Assembly: GCF_902506555.1 (NCBI RefSeq)
Contig: NZ_LR732707.1
Span: 3,247,290-3,311,289, forward strand
From: Sphingorhabdus sp. 109
Lineage (GTDB): Bacteria > Pseudomonadota > Alphaproteobacteria > Sphingomonadales > Sphingomonadaceae
Direction of reading: 5' to 3'
DNA: 64,000 bases
Made by a program: the position numbers and the translations under genes. Under the pieces are notes generated by a model that was not told the origin of the DNA, did not search any database, and worked only from the letters and a program-made list of their open reading frames with translations. Of this stretch, positions 34,805-44,022 are shown piece by piece (position 1 is the first letter of the stretch; every line of letters starts with the position of its first letter).

Positions 34805-35602
34805 ATGACCGAACAGCTTGATGTCGGCAGCGCGGTTTTGCGCGTGCTGCAGACCGCCGATCCGCGCGCCAAGGTGATGGCTGCGCGCCACGCGGCCCGG
34901 GAATGGCGGCTGGGACGGCTCGCGCACGGATTTGGTGAAGCCATGCCGGACATGCCGGCGCGACCCGATCATCCGGTGCTGATGCGCCCGCGCGACATGC
35001 CGCGGCGGGGCAAGGGTACTTCGGTGGCGCGCAGAATCGCTCTGATCCATGCTCTGGCCCATATTGAATTTGTCGCGATTGATCTGGCGTTCGATATAAT
35101 CGGGCGCTTTGGCGCGCAATTTCCACGCGAATTTATCGATGACTGGATGCGGGTCGGTGCCGAAGAATCGATGCATTTTGCGCTGCTGGACAGGCGATTG
35201 CGGGACCAGGGCAGCTTTTACGGCGCGCTTCCGGCGCACGACGGGCTGTGGGACAGCGCCAAAAATACCGCCCATGATGTTTCGGCGCGGCTGGCAATTG
35301 TGCCGATGGTACTCGAGGCGAGGGGGCTGGATGTGACGCTGGAAACCGTCGAACGGTTCAGGCAGCAAGGCGATAAACTGACAGCAAAGGTGCTAGAGCG
35401 AATCTATCATGACGAGATTGTCCATGTATCTTTCGGGACAAAATGGTTCGAAATCGTCTGTGAAAAGGGCAATCTGGCCCCCCACACCCATTGGAAAAAT
35501 CTTGTAAAAGCCCACTTCAAAGGCGGGTTGAAGCCTCCATTTAACGACTCAGCGCGCCAGACAGCCGGTCTGACCCGAGAATATTATTATGGCATTGAAT
35601 AA
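34805..35602 (+). CDS. DUF455 ferritin-like protein
   Basis: A 265-residue protein of the DUF455 family with a ferritin-like four-helix core. Carboxylate and histidine motifs recur: ALAHIEFVAIDLAFDII, GAEESMHFALLDRRL, VLEARGLDVTLETVERF and IYHDEIVHVSFGTKWF. These fit a di-iron site as in MiaE, a tRNA hydroxylase to which the family has been compared. The substrate is unproven. Location directly after a peroxiredoxin and in a run begun by a tRNA-modifying enzyme is compatible with either an oxidative-stress or a tRNA role. Confidence 0.85.
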   Translation: MTEQLDVGSAVLRVLQTADPRAKVMAARHAAREWRLGRLAHGFGEAMPDMPARPDHPVLMRPRDMPRRGKGTSVARRIALIHALAHIEFVAIDLAFDIIGRFGAQFPREFIDDWMRVGAEESMHFALLDRRLRDQGSFYGALPAHDGLWDSAKNTAHDVSARLAIVPMVLEARGLDVTLETVERFRQQGDKLTAKVLERIYHDEIVHVSFGTKWFEIVCEKGNLAPHTHWKNLVKAHFKGGLKPPFNDSARQTAGLTREYYYGIE

Positions 35603-35709
35603 TTAACCAATATGAATTTACACCCGTAAACGCACGACGGGGGCGAAAGTTCCGCCACAAAATTCAAGCCATGGGTTTCATGGGTCGCAAATAAAGGTTC
35701 GTTCATTTT

Positions 35710-36405
35710 ATGACCGAAAACATAGTAGTTTTGTTTAAGAAATCTGTGAGCAAGATCACAGCGGTTGCCCTTCTCGGATCGGCAATGATTTTTTCCACCG
35801 CTGCATCAGCGGAAGAAGCGGCAGAAGCCAGTATCCCGGTTGATGTTCTGAAAAGCCAGGCAGCCGAAAGCGCACTGGGCGAAGCTGACCCCGCTTTCAA
35901 ACTGATTTTCGACAAATGGAGCGGCCAGGGGAAAAAAGAAGAGGTCAAGCTGACCATCCCTTCCCGCAAGCCGGTTAAAGACTTTACGCTGACCAGTTCT
36001 TACGGTTTCCGCTCCGACCCTTTCAAGGGCCGTCGCGCCAATCACAAGGGCCTCGATATGGCTGGCCCGATTGGCACTCCGATTTACGCCACCGCTGACG
36101 GCATTGTCGGTCGCGCGCAATGGCTGGGCGGCTATGGCAAATATATCGAAATTAACCACGGCAACGGCATCCAGACCCGCTACGGCCATATGTCGCGGCT
36201 CAATGTTGAAGCCAATGCACGGGTCAAGAGCGGCGACCTGATCGGTTTCATGGGCTCGACCGGCCGTTCCACCGGCAGCCACCTGCATTATGAAGTGCGG
36301 ATCGCCGGCGAAGCGGTCAATCCCATCCCGTTCATGCAATCGAATGATTTCCTGATCGCGCAGAAGCTGAATTCCGGCGTTGCATTGGGCGGTCCGGCGG
36401 AATAA
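35710..36405 (+). CDS. M23 family zinc metallopeptidase (LytM-like)
   Basis: A 231-residue peptidoglycan endopeptidase-like protein. A signal segment (ITAVALLGSAMIFSTAASAE) predicts export. The LytM domain starts SSYGFRSDPFKGRRANHKGL, with His and Asp ligands in NHKGLDMAG, and finishes with GRSTGSHLHYEVRIAGEAVN, containing the H-x-H. Both zinc motifs look complete, so it may be catalytic rather than an EnvC-like activator. The gap before it (about 107 bp) separates it from DUF455, and a terminator follows. Confidence 0.92.
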   Translation: MTENIVVLFKKSVSKITAVALLGSAMIFSTAASAEEAAEASIPVDVLKSQAAESALGEADPAFKLIFDKWSGQGKKEEVKLTIPSRKPVKDFTLTSSYGFRSDPFKGRRANHKGLDMAGPIGTPIYATADGIVGRAQWLGGYGKYIEINHGNGIQTRYGHMSRLNVEANARVKSGDLIGFMGSTGRSTGSHLHYEVRIAGEAVNPIPFMQSNDFLIAQKLNSGVALGGPAE

Positions 36406-36440
36406 TACGAATTTCACACCTTTGGGAGAGGGTGCATCAG

Positions 36441-36475
36441 GGAGCGGTTAGAGCTTAAGGCTTGCCGCTCCTTTT
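36441..36475 (+). terminator. Terminator after the M23 peptidase
   Basis: GGAGCGG pairs with CCGCTCC, followed by TTTT. The 17-base loop contains a weaker inner pairing. It ends about 22 bases before the erpA start. Confidence 0.65.
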
Positions 36476-36496
36476 GATTCTCCCTATCTAAAGATT

Positions 36497-36847
36497 ATGA
36501 ACCAGCTGCTCGCAACCAACGAACAGGATATTATCCTGACTCCCAACGCTGCAAAGCGTGTCGCGGCCATTGCCGAAAAACAGGGCAAGGCGGCCATTTT
36601 GCGGCTGGCTGTCGAAGGGGGCGGCTGTTCCGGTTTCCAATATCGCTTTGGTTTGGCGGATGGCATCGAAGAAGACGATATTGCGGTTGAAGAGTCCGGC
36701 GTTACCTTGGTTGTCGACGAGATCAGTCTCGATCTGGTGCGCGGCAGCGCGGTGGATTTTGTCGAATCGCTGGGCGGCAGCGCTTTTCAGGTGACCAATC
36801 CCAATGCTGCTTCCGGCTGTGGCTGCGGCTCCAGCTTCTCTATCTAA
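36497..36847 (+). CDS. erpA: Iron-sulfur cluster insertion protein, ErpA/A-type carrier
   Basis: A 116-residue A-type carrier that delivers Fe-S clusters to apoproteins. The three cluster cysteines are Cys44 in EGGGCSGFQYRF and Cys108 and Cys110 in ASGCGCGSSFSI. SLDLVRGSAVDFVESLGGSA is also typical. It is probably ErpA rather than IscA because no isc or suf genes are adjacent, but the two are hard to separate by eye. xthA begins at the base after its stop codon. Confidence 0.9.
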   Translation: MNQLLATNEQDIILTPNAAKRVAAIAEKQGKAAILRLAVEGGGCSGFQYRFGLADGIEEDDIAVEESGVTLVVDEISLDLVRGSAVDFVESLGGSAFQVTNPNAASGCGCGSSFSI

Positions 36848-37636
36848 GTGAAAATAGCGAGCTTCAACATAAACGGCATCAAGGCGCGCCTGCCGCGCCT
36901 TCTGGAGTGGCTTGAAGAGACCAGGCCCGATGTCGCCTGTCTGCAGGAAATCAAGACGCAGGACGAGGGCTTTCCCGCCGGTAAGTTCGAGGAAATCGGC
37001 TATGGTGCGATCTGGCACGGGCAGAAAAGTTTCAACGGTGTTGCCATATTGGCGCGCGATCAGGTGCCGGAAGAGGTCAAGCGCGGGCTCGACGGCGAAC
37101 CGGAAGACGAGCATAGCCGCTATATCGAAGCCAATATCCGTGCCAAAAATGGCGCGAAAGTTCGCGTTTCCAGCATCTACCTGCCCAACGGCAATCCCCA
37201 TCCCGGACCGAAATTCGATTTCAAACTGCGCTGGATGAAACGGCTGCGCGAGCGGGCTGCGGAGATCTGGGCGGAAGAAGTACCGGCGGTGCTGGCGGGT
37301 GACTATAATGTCATCCCGCGCGACAATGATGTCTTTTCGGTGAAAGCAATGCAAAATGATGCATTGATGCAGCCGGAAAGCCGCGAGGGCTATCGCCGCA
37401 TATTGAACGACGGCTGGACCGATGCGCTGGGCGTGACCTATCCTGCCGGCAAAATCTGGACCTATTGGGACTATCGCAGCGGCGGCTGGCAGCGCGACCA
37501 GGGATTCCGAATCGATCATCTGCTGCTCAGCCCGCTTGCCGCCGACCGTTTGCAAAGCTGCGGTGTCGACAAGGAGCATCGCGGGCGGGAAAAAGCCAGT
37601 GATCACACGCCGGCCTGGGTGGATCTGGATCTATAG
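36848..37636 (+). CDS. xthA: Exodeoxyribonuclease III
   Basis: A 262-residue AP endonuclease and 3' exonuclease for repair of abasic sites. SFNINGIKARLPRLLEWLEE with DVACLQEIKTQD gives the Asn and metal-binding Glu. VLAGDYNVIPRDNDVF has the Asp and Asn, and REKASDHTPAWVDLDL supplies the terminal Asp-His. The start is GTG directly after the erpA stop, with the ribosome site inside erpA, so translation is probably coupled. It converges on the GNAT-like gene 32 bp away. Confidence 0.95.
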   Translation: MKIASFNINGIKARLPRLLEWLEETRPDVACLQEIKTQDEGFPAGKFEEIGYGAIWHGQKSFNGVAILARDQVPEEVKRGLDGEPEDEHSRYIEANIRAKNGAKVRVSSIYLPNGNPHPGPKFDFKLRWMKRLRERAAEIWAEEVPAVLAGDYNVIPRDNDVFSVKAMQNDALMQPESREGYRRILNDGWTDALGVTYPAGKIWTYWDYRSGGWQRDQGFRIDHLLLSPLAADRLQSCGVDKEHRGREKASDHTPAWVDLDL

Positions 37637-37668
37637 CCGCCGTTCGGCGACGGCCTGCGCACTTTTTC

Positions 37669-38832
37669 CTAGCTGATGGGTTTCTCGTAAATCAGATATT
37701 CGCGATTGATGCTTGCCTCAATCGCTTCGGCGATCGCCAGCATTCCCTGATTGTCTTCCAGTATCCAGCCGATTTCCGCGCGTTTCGTGCCGAAATTCCG
37801 CTTTGCGTCGCGCCGGATATATTCGATCAGCATGAAAGCCATCTGGCTGGCCAGTCGGCTGTTCTGCAATTCCTTTTTGACCCCCATGAGCGGGACCCGC
37901 ATCGAACTGGACTTGGGAAATTTCAACCACCAGAGCAGCTTCGCCCAGCCAAACGGCCAGAGCGATCCCTTCATGGTCTTGAGCACTTCGTTCATGTCGG
38001 GCAACGTCATCATGAAGGCCACCGGTTCACCTTCCAGTTCTGCAATCCGGATCAGATCTTCATACACAATGGGTTTCAGGCTCTTGCCGGCATGTTCGAT
38101 CTCGTGGTCAGTCATCGGGACAAATCCCCAATTGCCAGACCAGGCGTCGTTCAGGAGATTCATGATGATCGCTGCGTCGCGGTCGAAATATTTCTTGTCG
38201 ACCTTGCGTATCGTGAGCTTCTTGTTGCGCTCGCCCGAAGCCACGATCCGATTGATCAGTTCAGGAAAGCCATCTTCCACCGGTAAATGATAGGTCACCA
38301 GCCGCTTGGCGACCGTATAATCAAGTTGCTCGATCCAGCGCTGATATTCCGCATTATGGTGGCCCATCATGATCATTGGACTATGGTCATGGCCTTTGGT
38401 CAGAAGACCGGGTTCTTCCCAGACCGACATGCTGATCGGGGCCAGTATGCGGGTCATGCCCTGATCCTTCAGCCATGCTTCGGCACGATGGATTAATGCG
38501 TGCATCACCGCTTCATCGCTGGCTTCCATCAGGCCCCAGTTGCCGGTGCCGGGCCCCATTCCCTGTTCGGCCGGCTGTTTCAGCGCCAGCTCGTCGATAT
38601 GCGCGCTGATCCGGCCAACTACCTTGCCGTGCCGGAGAGCGAGAAACAATTGCACCCGGGCATGTTCGAAAAATGGGTTCTTGCCAGGTGTAATCAGCTT
38701 TGCAACTTCGGACCTGAGAGGGGGAACCCAGTGCGGATCACCGGCGTTGAGCCGATAGGCGATATCGATAAACTCTTTGGTCTGGGCCTTGGTAGTGACA
38801 GGTTCTACGGCTATATCCTGAGTGGCTACCAT
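37669..38832 (-). CDS. GNAT-like acyltransferase family protein (YghO-like)
   Basis: A 387-residue protein of a large GNAT-like family common in proteobacteria. The first half has FIDIAYRLNAGDPHWVPPLR, HARVQLFLALRHGKVVGRIS and, near the middle, GMTRILAPISMSVWEEPGLL. The second half (MTDHEIEHAGKSLKPIVYED onward, with FMMTLPDMNEVLKTM) looks like another acetyltransferase-type fold. The family has no proven substrate. It is divergent from a desaturase gene, which hints at lipid chemistry but does not prove it. Confidence 0.7.
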   Translation of the reverse strand: MVATQDIAVEPVTTKAQTKEFIDIAYRLNAGDPHWVPPLRSEVAKLITPGKNPFFEHARVQLFLALRHGKVVGRISAHIDELALKQPAEQGMGPGTGNWGLMEASDEAVMHALIHRAEAWLKDQGMTRILAPISMSVWEEPGLLTKGHDHSPMIMMGHHNAEYQRWIEQLDYTVAKRLVTYHLPVEDGFPELINRIVASGERNKKLTIRKVDKKYFDRDAAIIMNLLNDAWSGNWGFVPMTDHEIEHAGKSLKPIVYEDLIRIAELEGEPVAFMMTLPDMNEVLKTMKGSLWPFGWAKLLWWLKFPKSSSMRVPLMGVKKELQNSRLASQMAFMLIEYIRRDAKRNFGTKRAEIGWILEDNQGMLAIAEAIEASINREYLIYEKPIS

Positions 38833-38975
38833 TTTTTATCCTTCTAAATATGCGGCTGGCTGTGGCGTTAATTGAGGCGCAATGTCAAGGGCAGCTGCGC
38901 CATTGCGGTCTTGTCCTTGCCATGATGTCGCCACGATATGCTGCTCTAGGCCATCCAACGATAATGCAGGTGTTT

Positions 38976-40076
38976 ATGAGTTCGACAACTATCTCTCCGA
39001 AAAATCCGCCGGCGGCAGCGACAGCATCGCGCCGCGCCAATGCGGCTGTTCCCGTTCCCGAGGATGTCGAGCTGATCCGCACGGCAGCCAAGGTCACGCG
39101 CGACCTGAATGCGCCGAAGCCTTTGATCTACTGGGCTGATTTTCTGGCATCGACGGCCATAGGCTATGGATCGCTGGCCGGCGCCATTTTCAGCCCGTCG
39201 ACCGCCGTCGCTGTCGCATTTGGCCTGATCGCCGTGCTGGCGTTATACCGGGCCGGCAGTTTCATCCACGAACTGACCCATATCCGCCGCAATGCTCTTC
39301 CCGGTTTCCATTTTGCCTGGAACGCCCTGTTCGGTGTGCCGATGCTGATCCCGTCTTTCATGTATGAAGGCATTCACAGCATCCATCACCGGACCAGGAA
39401 ATATGGCACTGTGGAAGATCCGGAATATCTGCCGCTGGCGCTAATGAAACCCTGGTCGGTGCCGCTGTTTGTGGTCGTCGCTGCACTGGCACCGGTAGCG
39501 CTGCTGTTCCGCTATGCGGTTCTGAGCCCGCTGTCGGCAGTCATACCGCCGCTGCGCAAGCTTGTTGTCGAGCGCTATTCGGGCCTCATCATCAATCCGG
39601 AATTCCGCCGCAAGCCGCCCGAGGGCGAGCTGAAACGCCGCTGGCTGGCGTGCGAGATCGGCGCCAGTATCTGGGCTATCGCCTTGCTGGCCCTGGTTGC
39701 CACCGATGTGATCCCGCTGCGCGCGTTCTTGATCTTTCTGGCGGTGATGTCGGGCAGTGTCGTGTTGAACCAGATCCGCACCCTGGTCGCCCACCTCTGG
39801 GAAAATGACGGCCAGGAAATGAGCGTGACGGCGCAATATCTGGACAGCGTCAACGTACCGCCACCCGCAACCTTGCCTGCGTTATGGGCGCCGGTAGGCC
39901 TGCGTTATCATGCGCTGCACCATCTGTTGCCGGGTGTGCCCTATCACAGCCTGGGCGAAGCGCACCGGCGTCTGGCGGCAGAATTGCCGAGCGAATCCAA
40001 ATTCTACCGGGCGGATCATGACAGTCTGTGGACTCTGATTACCGGACTCGTGCGGGGCAGCGCCGGGAGAAACTGA
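38976..40076 (+). CDS. Fatty acid desaturase family membrane protein
   Basis: A 366-residue membrane protein with the three histidine clusters of the di-iron desaturase/hydroxylase group: SFIHELTHIRR, GIHSIHHRTRKYGTVEDPEY, and ALHHLLPGVPYHSLGEAHRR near the C-terminus. Four hydrophobic segments separate them. It could insert a double bond or hydroxyl in a fatty acid or carotenoid. Start ATG 38976 (SSTTIS) or 38964 are both possible; a longer frame upstream covers the promoter region. A sphingolipid hydroxylation role is conceivable given the spt locus 6 kb away. Confidence 0.85.
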   Translation: MSSTTISPKNPPAAATASRRANAAVPVPEDVELIRTAAKVTRDLNAPKPLIYWADFLASTAIGYGSLAGAIFSPSTAVAVAFGLIAVLALYRAGSFIHELTHIRRNALPGFHFAWNALFGVPMLIPSFMYEGIHSIHHRTRKYGTVEDPEYLPLALMKPWSVPLFVVVAALAPVALLFRYAVLSPLSAVIPPLRKLVVERYSGLIINPEFRRKPPEGELKRRWLACEIGASIWAIALLALVATDVIPLRAFLIFLAVMSGSVVLNQIRTLVAHLWENDGQEMSVTAQYLDSVNVPPPATLPALWAPVGLRYHALHHLLPGVPYHSLGEAHRRLAAELPSESKFYRADHDSLWTLITGLVRGSAGRN

Positions 40077-40081
40077 AGCGT

Positions 40082-41170
40082 CTATTCCTCGGTCCGGATC
40101 AGCACGGTTTCGCCGATCAGGAAAAACAGCATGAACGGTGCCCAGGCCGCCAGCAAGGTCGGGTAGGCGCCGATATTGCCCATGGCGAGCGCGAAATTGT
40201 CGGCCACGAAATAGGCGAATCCGAGAGCCATGCCAATCACGGCGCGCAGAAACAACTGCCCTGACCGCGCCAGTCCGAACGCGGCGACCGCGCCCAGCAA
40301 CGGCATCAGAATCGATGACATCGGACCGGATATCTTGTGCCACCAGCCTGCTTTCAGGCCCATGGTCGGACGTCCCGCGCGCTCCAGCTCGCCGATTGCC
40401 GTGTGCAGCGCAACAATCGAGAGGCTGTCCGCATTCACATTGGTTAGGGTGAACTGGTCCGGCCGGATCGAATCGCCGGTCAGAACCTCGGCCTTCTTTT
40501 GCTCGGTTCCGGTACCGACATCGAACTGGGTGACGCCGGTCACTCGCCAGCCGTCGCCCGTGAACCGCGCTTCCTCGCCCTGCATCAGACTTTTCAGTCC
40601 ATTCTCGGTGCGATTATAGATGGCGATGTCCTGCAACAGAACGTCATTGCCACGACCGGTCACGGTCCGCGCGTTGATCAGATTATTACCATCTTTCACC
40701 CAGACATTGGTGCGGACGTTGCTCTCCGCCGGAATCGGTCCGAATTCCACTTTCTCCCATTGTGACAACCGGGCGGTAGCAGGCGCGACAATCGTTTCGT
40801 TGAAAACGAAGGACAATAGCGCGACGCCCATGCTGGTAACGATCAGAGGGGCCAGAATCTGGTGAGCGGACAGGCCGCCGGCCTTCATCGAGATGACTTC
40901 GCTGTTCTGGTTCAGCGTGGCCAGCGTGATAATCGTTCCCAGCAGCACGGAAAAGGGCAGAAAACGAGCGATAAGCTGGGGCGCCCGCAAGGATACATAT
41001 GTCCACAGTTCGGCTTCGCCATTGCCTTCATAGGCCATGATCTTGCCGCTTTCGCCGAGCAGGTCGAGCGCCTGCAGCACCAGCACCAGCAGCGCCAGCA
41101 CTGCCAGCGTCCGGATGATGAACATTTTTGCCATATAGATGGCGAGTGTACGGGATGGGAAAAAGTCCAT
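40082..41170 (-). CDS. lptG: LPS export ABC transporter permease LptG
   Basis: A 362-residue permease of the LptBFG complex, which extracts lipopolysaccharide or, in sphingomonads, possibly glycosphingolipid, from the inner membrane. SRTLAIYMAKMFIIRTLAVL opens the first membrane segment. A central periplasmic beta-jellyroll (GNNLINARTVTGRGNDVLLQ) lies between two groups of three helices. It is seven bases after lptF on the same strand. Many sphingomonads replace LPS with glycosphingolipid, so the cargo here is an open question. Confidence 0.9.
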   Translation of the reverse strand: MDFFPSRTLAIYMAKMFIIRTLAVLALLVLVLQALDLLGESGKIMAYEGNGEAELWTYVSLRAPQLIARFLPFSVLLGTIITLATLNQNSEVISMKAGGLSAHQILAPLIVTSMGVALLSFVFNETIVAPATARLSQWEKVEFGPIPAESNVRTNVWVKDGNNLINARTVTGRGNDVLLQDIAIYNRTENGLKSLMQGEEARFTGDGWRVTGVTQFDVGTGTEQKKAEVLTGDSIRPDQFTLTNVNADSLSIVALHTAIGELERAGRPTMGLKAGWWHKISGPMSSILMPLLGAVAAFGLARSGQLFLRAVIGMALGFAYFVADNFALAMGNIGAYPTLLAAWAPFMLFFLIGETVLIRTEE

Positions 41171-41176
41171 GTCCGG

Positions 41177-42388
41177 CTATTCCTTCATCAACGCGCGCTT
41201 GCGATTGAAATTGAGCAGCCCCTTGAAAACCCCACCGAATTTGGAAAAGGCCTTTTCCAGAGCACCGATCGGCTGGCCGCCCGGCACATGGGCTGCGACA
41301 TGATACATCCATATGATCAGCGCGGCGAACAGGCAGAAGGGCAGCCATAGCGCGATAATCGGATCGATCAGGCCAAGAGCGCCTATATCTTCGCCATATT
41401 CATTGACCTTGTGATAGGTCACAATCATGATGATCGACAGGAATACACCAAGCGCCGAGCTGGAGCGTTTCGGGGGTACCGCCAGCGCCACTGCCAAGAG
41501 CGGCAAGAGCAGCATCATCACCACTTCGACCATGCGGAAATGGAAATTGGCGCGGCTTTCGTTGCGTTCGGCGACCGGACGGTTCTCATCCTGCCCGACC
41601 CGGACCAGTTCGGGTATCGTATATTCCAGATCCTTGCCGCCGCGTGACCGGAAGCTTTCGATATCGGGCAGGTCGATTGGCAGATCATGGTTGCTGAAGC
41701 TCAAGATGCGCGGTTTTTCATAGTTCGGCGCGTCGTGGACCAATACGCCATCGGTCAGTCGCAATATGATCGTGTCGGGATCGTCTGTTGCCAGAAACTG
41801 ACCGCTTTTCGCTGTGACCGAAACGGTCTGGCCCTGTTTGCTCTCGGCGCGCACGAACATGCCGCTCAATTTGGTGCCGTTGTCGCGGCTCTCCTCGATG
41901 CGCAGGGTCATCCGGTTGCCCAGATTGGTAAATTCGCCGACCTTGATCGATGCGCCCAGCGCGCCCGAACGCAATTCAAAGCGCAGTTCCTCATAATAAT
42001 AACGGGATAGCGGCTGAATGAATCCGACCAGAGCCAGATTGACCAGCATCAGCGCGATCGTGAACAGATAGGGGACGCGGAGCAGCCGCCCATAGCCCTG
42101 GCCGACAGCGCGGAAAACATCGAGTTCCGAACTGAGCGCCAGTTGCCGGAAAGCCAGCAGGATTCCGAGCAGCAGCCCGATCGGTATGCCCAGCGACAGA
42201 TATTCGGGAATAAGATTGGCCAGCATGCGCCAGACCACGCTGACCGGCCCGCCTTCTGCAGCGACAAAATCGAAAAGCCGCAGCATTTTTTCCAGTACCA
42301 GCAGCATGGCGGCGATCACCAATGTGCTGAACAGCGGAACCGCGATCAATCTGGCCAGATAGCGATCAGTGGAAGTCAGCAGTTTCAA
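41177..42388 (-). CDS. lptF: LPS export ABC transporter permease LptF
   Basis: A 403-residue partner of LptG. The N-terminus TSTDRYLARLIAVPLFSTLV and the helix EYLSLGIPIGLLLGILLAFR followed by LALSSELDVFRAVG are typical of LptF, including the acidic SSELD coupling loop that contacts LptB. A periplasmic domain (residues 140-280) is followed by three helices. It is the first gene of the lptF-lptG pair and diverges from the DUF2141 gene with 126 bp between them. lptB is not in the window. Confidence 0.9.
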   Translation of the reverse strand: MKLLTSTDRYLARLIAVPLFSTLVIAAMLLVLEKMLRLFDFVAAEGGPVSVVWRMLANLIPEYLSLGIPIGLLLGILLAFRQLALSSELDVFRAVGQGYGRLLRVPYLFTIALMLVNLALVGFIQPLSRYYYEELRFELRSGALGASIKVGEFTNLGNRMTLRIEESRDNGTKLSGMFVRAESKQGQTVSVTAKSGQFLATDDPDTIILRLTDGVLVHDAPNYEKPRILSFSNHDLPIDLPDIESFRSRGGKDLEYTIPELVRVGQDENRPVAERNESRANFHFRMVEVVMMLLLPLLAVALAVPPKRSSSALGVFLSIIMIVTYHKVNEYGEDIGALGLIDPIIALWLPFCLFAALIIWMYHVAAHVPGGQPIGALEKAFSKFGGVFKGLLNFNRKRALMKE

Positions 42389-42514
42389 CTTGTTGTCTCC
42401 CTCTCACCATGTTTTCGCCGCAAATCAATTCCATAGCAATCGGTAGATCGGGGGGCTGATTCTCGTCCGCGCCGGAGTAATGGCGCGGGTATAACGACTA
42501 GGAGTTACTACGTC

Positions 42515-42997
42515 ATGTTGAAATTTGCGGCATCTATCGCATTCTCGACCGCTATTTTGCTATCTTCCGCCCCTGCAATCGCCGGAGGCCGGGTCATACC
42601 CAATGATATGCGCCAGTGTCAGACGGGCAAAGGGCCCGCTGTCCGGGTGGAAATTGAAGGACTGAAGGAAGCGACAGGCAAGGTTCGCGTCCAGAGCTAC
42701 CGTGGCACCGAGGAGGAATGGCTGAAAAAAGGCGCATGGCTGTCTCGCATCGAGGTTCCGGCCAGCGCGACAAATATGACCTTTTGTCTGCCGTTCAGCC
42801 GCTCCGGCGAATATGCGATCGCTGTTCGTCATGATATGAACGGCAATGGCAAGACCGACCTGTCCAGAGACGGTGGCGGCATGTCGAACAATCCGAGCAT
42901 CAACATCTTCAATCTTGGGAAACCAAGCTATAAGAAAACCAAATTTGCCCTTGGCAATGAGGTTAAATCCATCCGCATCACTATGAAATATATGTGA
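42515..42997 (+). CDS. DUF2141 exported protein
   Basis: A 160-residue protein with a signal peptide (AASIAFSTAILLSSAPAIAG) and the DUF2141 domain: KATG-like EATGKVRVQSYRGTEEEWLK, then FSRSGEYAIAVRHDMNGNGK and TDLS. GMSNNPSINIFNLGKPSYKK follows. It is a periplasmic beta-sandwich family without known function. Two cysteines in the mature protein (MRQC and TFCLPF) may pair. A strong GGAGTTACTACGTC context precedes the ATG. In the lipid-gene neighbourhood it may be part of envelope maintenance, which is inference. Confidence 0.85.
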   Translation: MLKFAASIAFSTAILLSSAPAIAGGRVIPNDMRQCQTGKGPAVRVEIEGLKEATGKVRVQSYRGTEEEWLKKGAWLSRIEVPASATNMTFCLPFSRSGEYAIAVRHDMNGNGKTDLSRDGGGMSNNPSINIFNLGKPSYKKTKFALGNEVKSIRITMKYM

Positions 42998-43032
42998 TGC
43001 ATCCAGTACGCAGGACAATTTGGGGCTAATTC

Positions 43033-44007
43033 ATGGCAAATGTCGCTCTTCTTTCCAATCCGAACTCCACCGGAAACCGGTCGATTTTGCCGGAGGTGCG
43101 CTCTTATTGCGTCAAGAATAGCGATGTTTTCCATTATGAGGTGGATCATGTCGACGAAATCGCCAAGGCGCTGCAAACCATTGCCCGGGTAAAACCGAAA
43201 GTGCTGGTCATCAACGGCGGTGACGGCACGGTGCAGGCGGCGCTGACCGAATTGCACCAGGGTGGCCATTTCGGCGACAATCCGCCACCTGTGGCCGTTC
43301 TGCCGAACGGGAAGACGAATCTGATAGCGCTTGATCTGGGCGCAGAGGGCAATCCGCTGAAGGCGCTGGAACGGATTGTGGAACTGGCCAAACATGATCT
43401 GCACGAACATCTCGTCGACCGGGAACTGATCGCGCTGTCGGATGGCAGCAAGGATAGCAAGGTGGTGCTGGGCATGTTTCTGGGCGGGGCCGGCCTGTCC
43501 GAGTTCATTCTCTATTGCCGGCACAAGATATACCCGTTGGGCCTGCCTAACGCGGCCGCGCATGTGCTGACGGTTTTCGCCGCACTGGCCTCCGTTTTGT
43601 TTGGAATAAAGGGCAAGTTTTTGCCGAAGCGGTCGACGCCGATCAAGATATCGCTGATTCGGGATGGTCAGTTCCAGGGCAATTTTGCGGTGTTGATCGT
43701 CACCACGCTGGAGAAGCTGTTGCTGATGAAGCGGTCGATGCGGAACAAGAATGCGATTGGCCGGATGCAGTTTCTGGCCATTGATCATCAGGCCGGTGCC
43801 ATCATGCGCTTTCTGTTGTCGGTGATTTTCGGGCGGCTGGGACGAAAAGTGCAGAAAGGCATCCATCTGGAACGGGGAGACATGATCCGTATCGAAGGCG
43901 ATGGCAGCAATGTGCTGATGGACGGCGAACTTTTCTCCGCCCAGCCGGGACAACCGATCGTTCTGAAATCCACCAAACCAGTATCCTTTCTTCGGCTCGC
44001 CGCCTGA
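43033..44007 (+). CDS. Diacylglycerol/sphingosine kinase-family lipid kinase
   Basis: A 324-residue lipid kinase of the DAGK/LCB5/YegS family. The nucleotide-binding signature is VLVINGGDGTVQAALTEL near residues 56-73, and the second loop is VAVLPNGKTNLIALDLGAEG, with PNGKTN where many relatives have P-x-G-T-x-N. It phosphorylates a lipid hydroxyl. Location 2 kb from serine palmitoyltransferase suggests a ceramide or long-chain-base substrate, as in the Caulobacter ceramide kinase, but diacylglycerol is equally allowed. A cytidylyltransferase-like gene follows after 15 bases. Confidence 0.85.
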   Translation: MANVALLSNPNSTGNRSILPEVRSYCVKNSDVFHYEVDHVDEIAKALQTIARVKPKVLVINGGDGTVQAALTELHQGGHFGDNPPPVAVLPNGKTNLIALDLGAEGNPLKALERIVELAKHDLHEHLVDRELIALSDGSKDSKVVLGMFLGGAGLSEFILYCRHKIYPLGLPNAAAHVLTVFAALASVLFGIKGKFLPKRSTPIKISLIRDGQFQGNFAVLIVTTLEKLLLMKRSMRNKNAIGRMQFLAIDHQAGAIMRFLLSVIFGRLGRKVQKGIHLERGDMIRIEGDGSNVLMDGELFSAQPGQPIVLKSTKPVSFLRLAA

Positions 44008-44022
44008 GCTAAGACGTTTCGC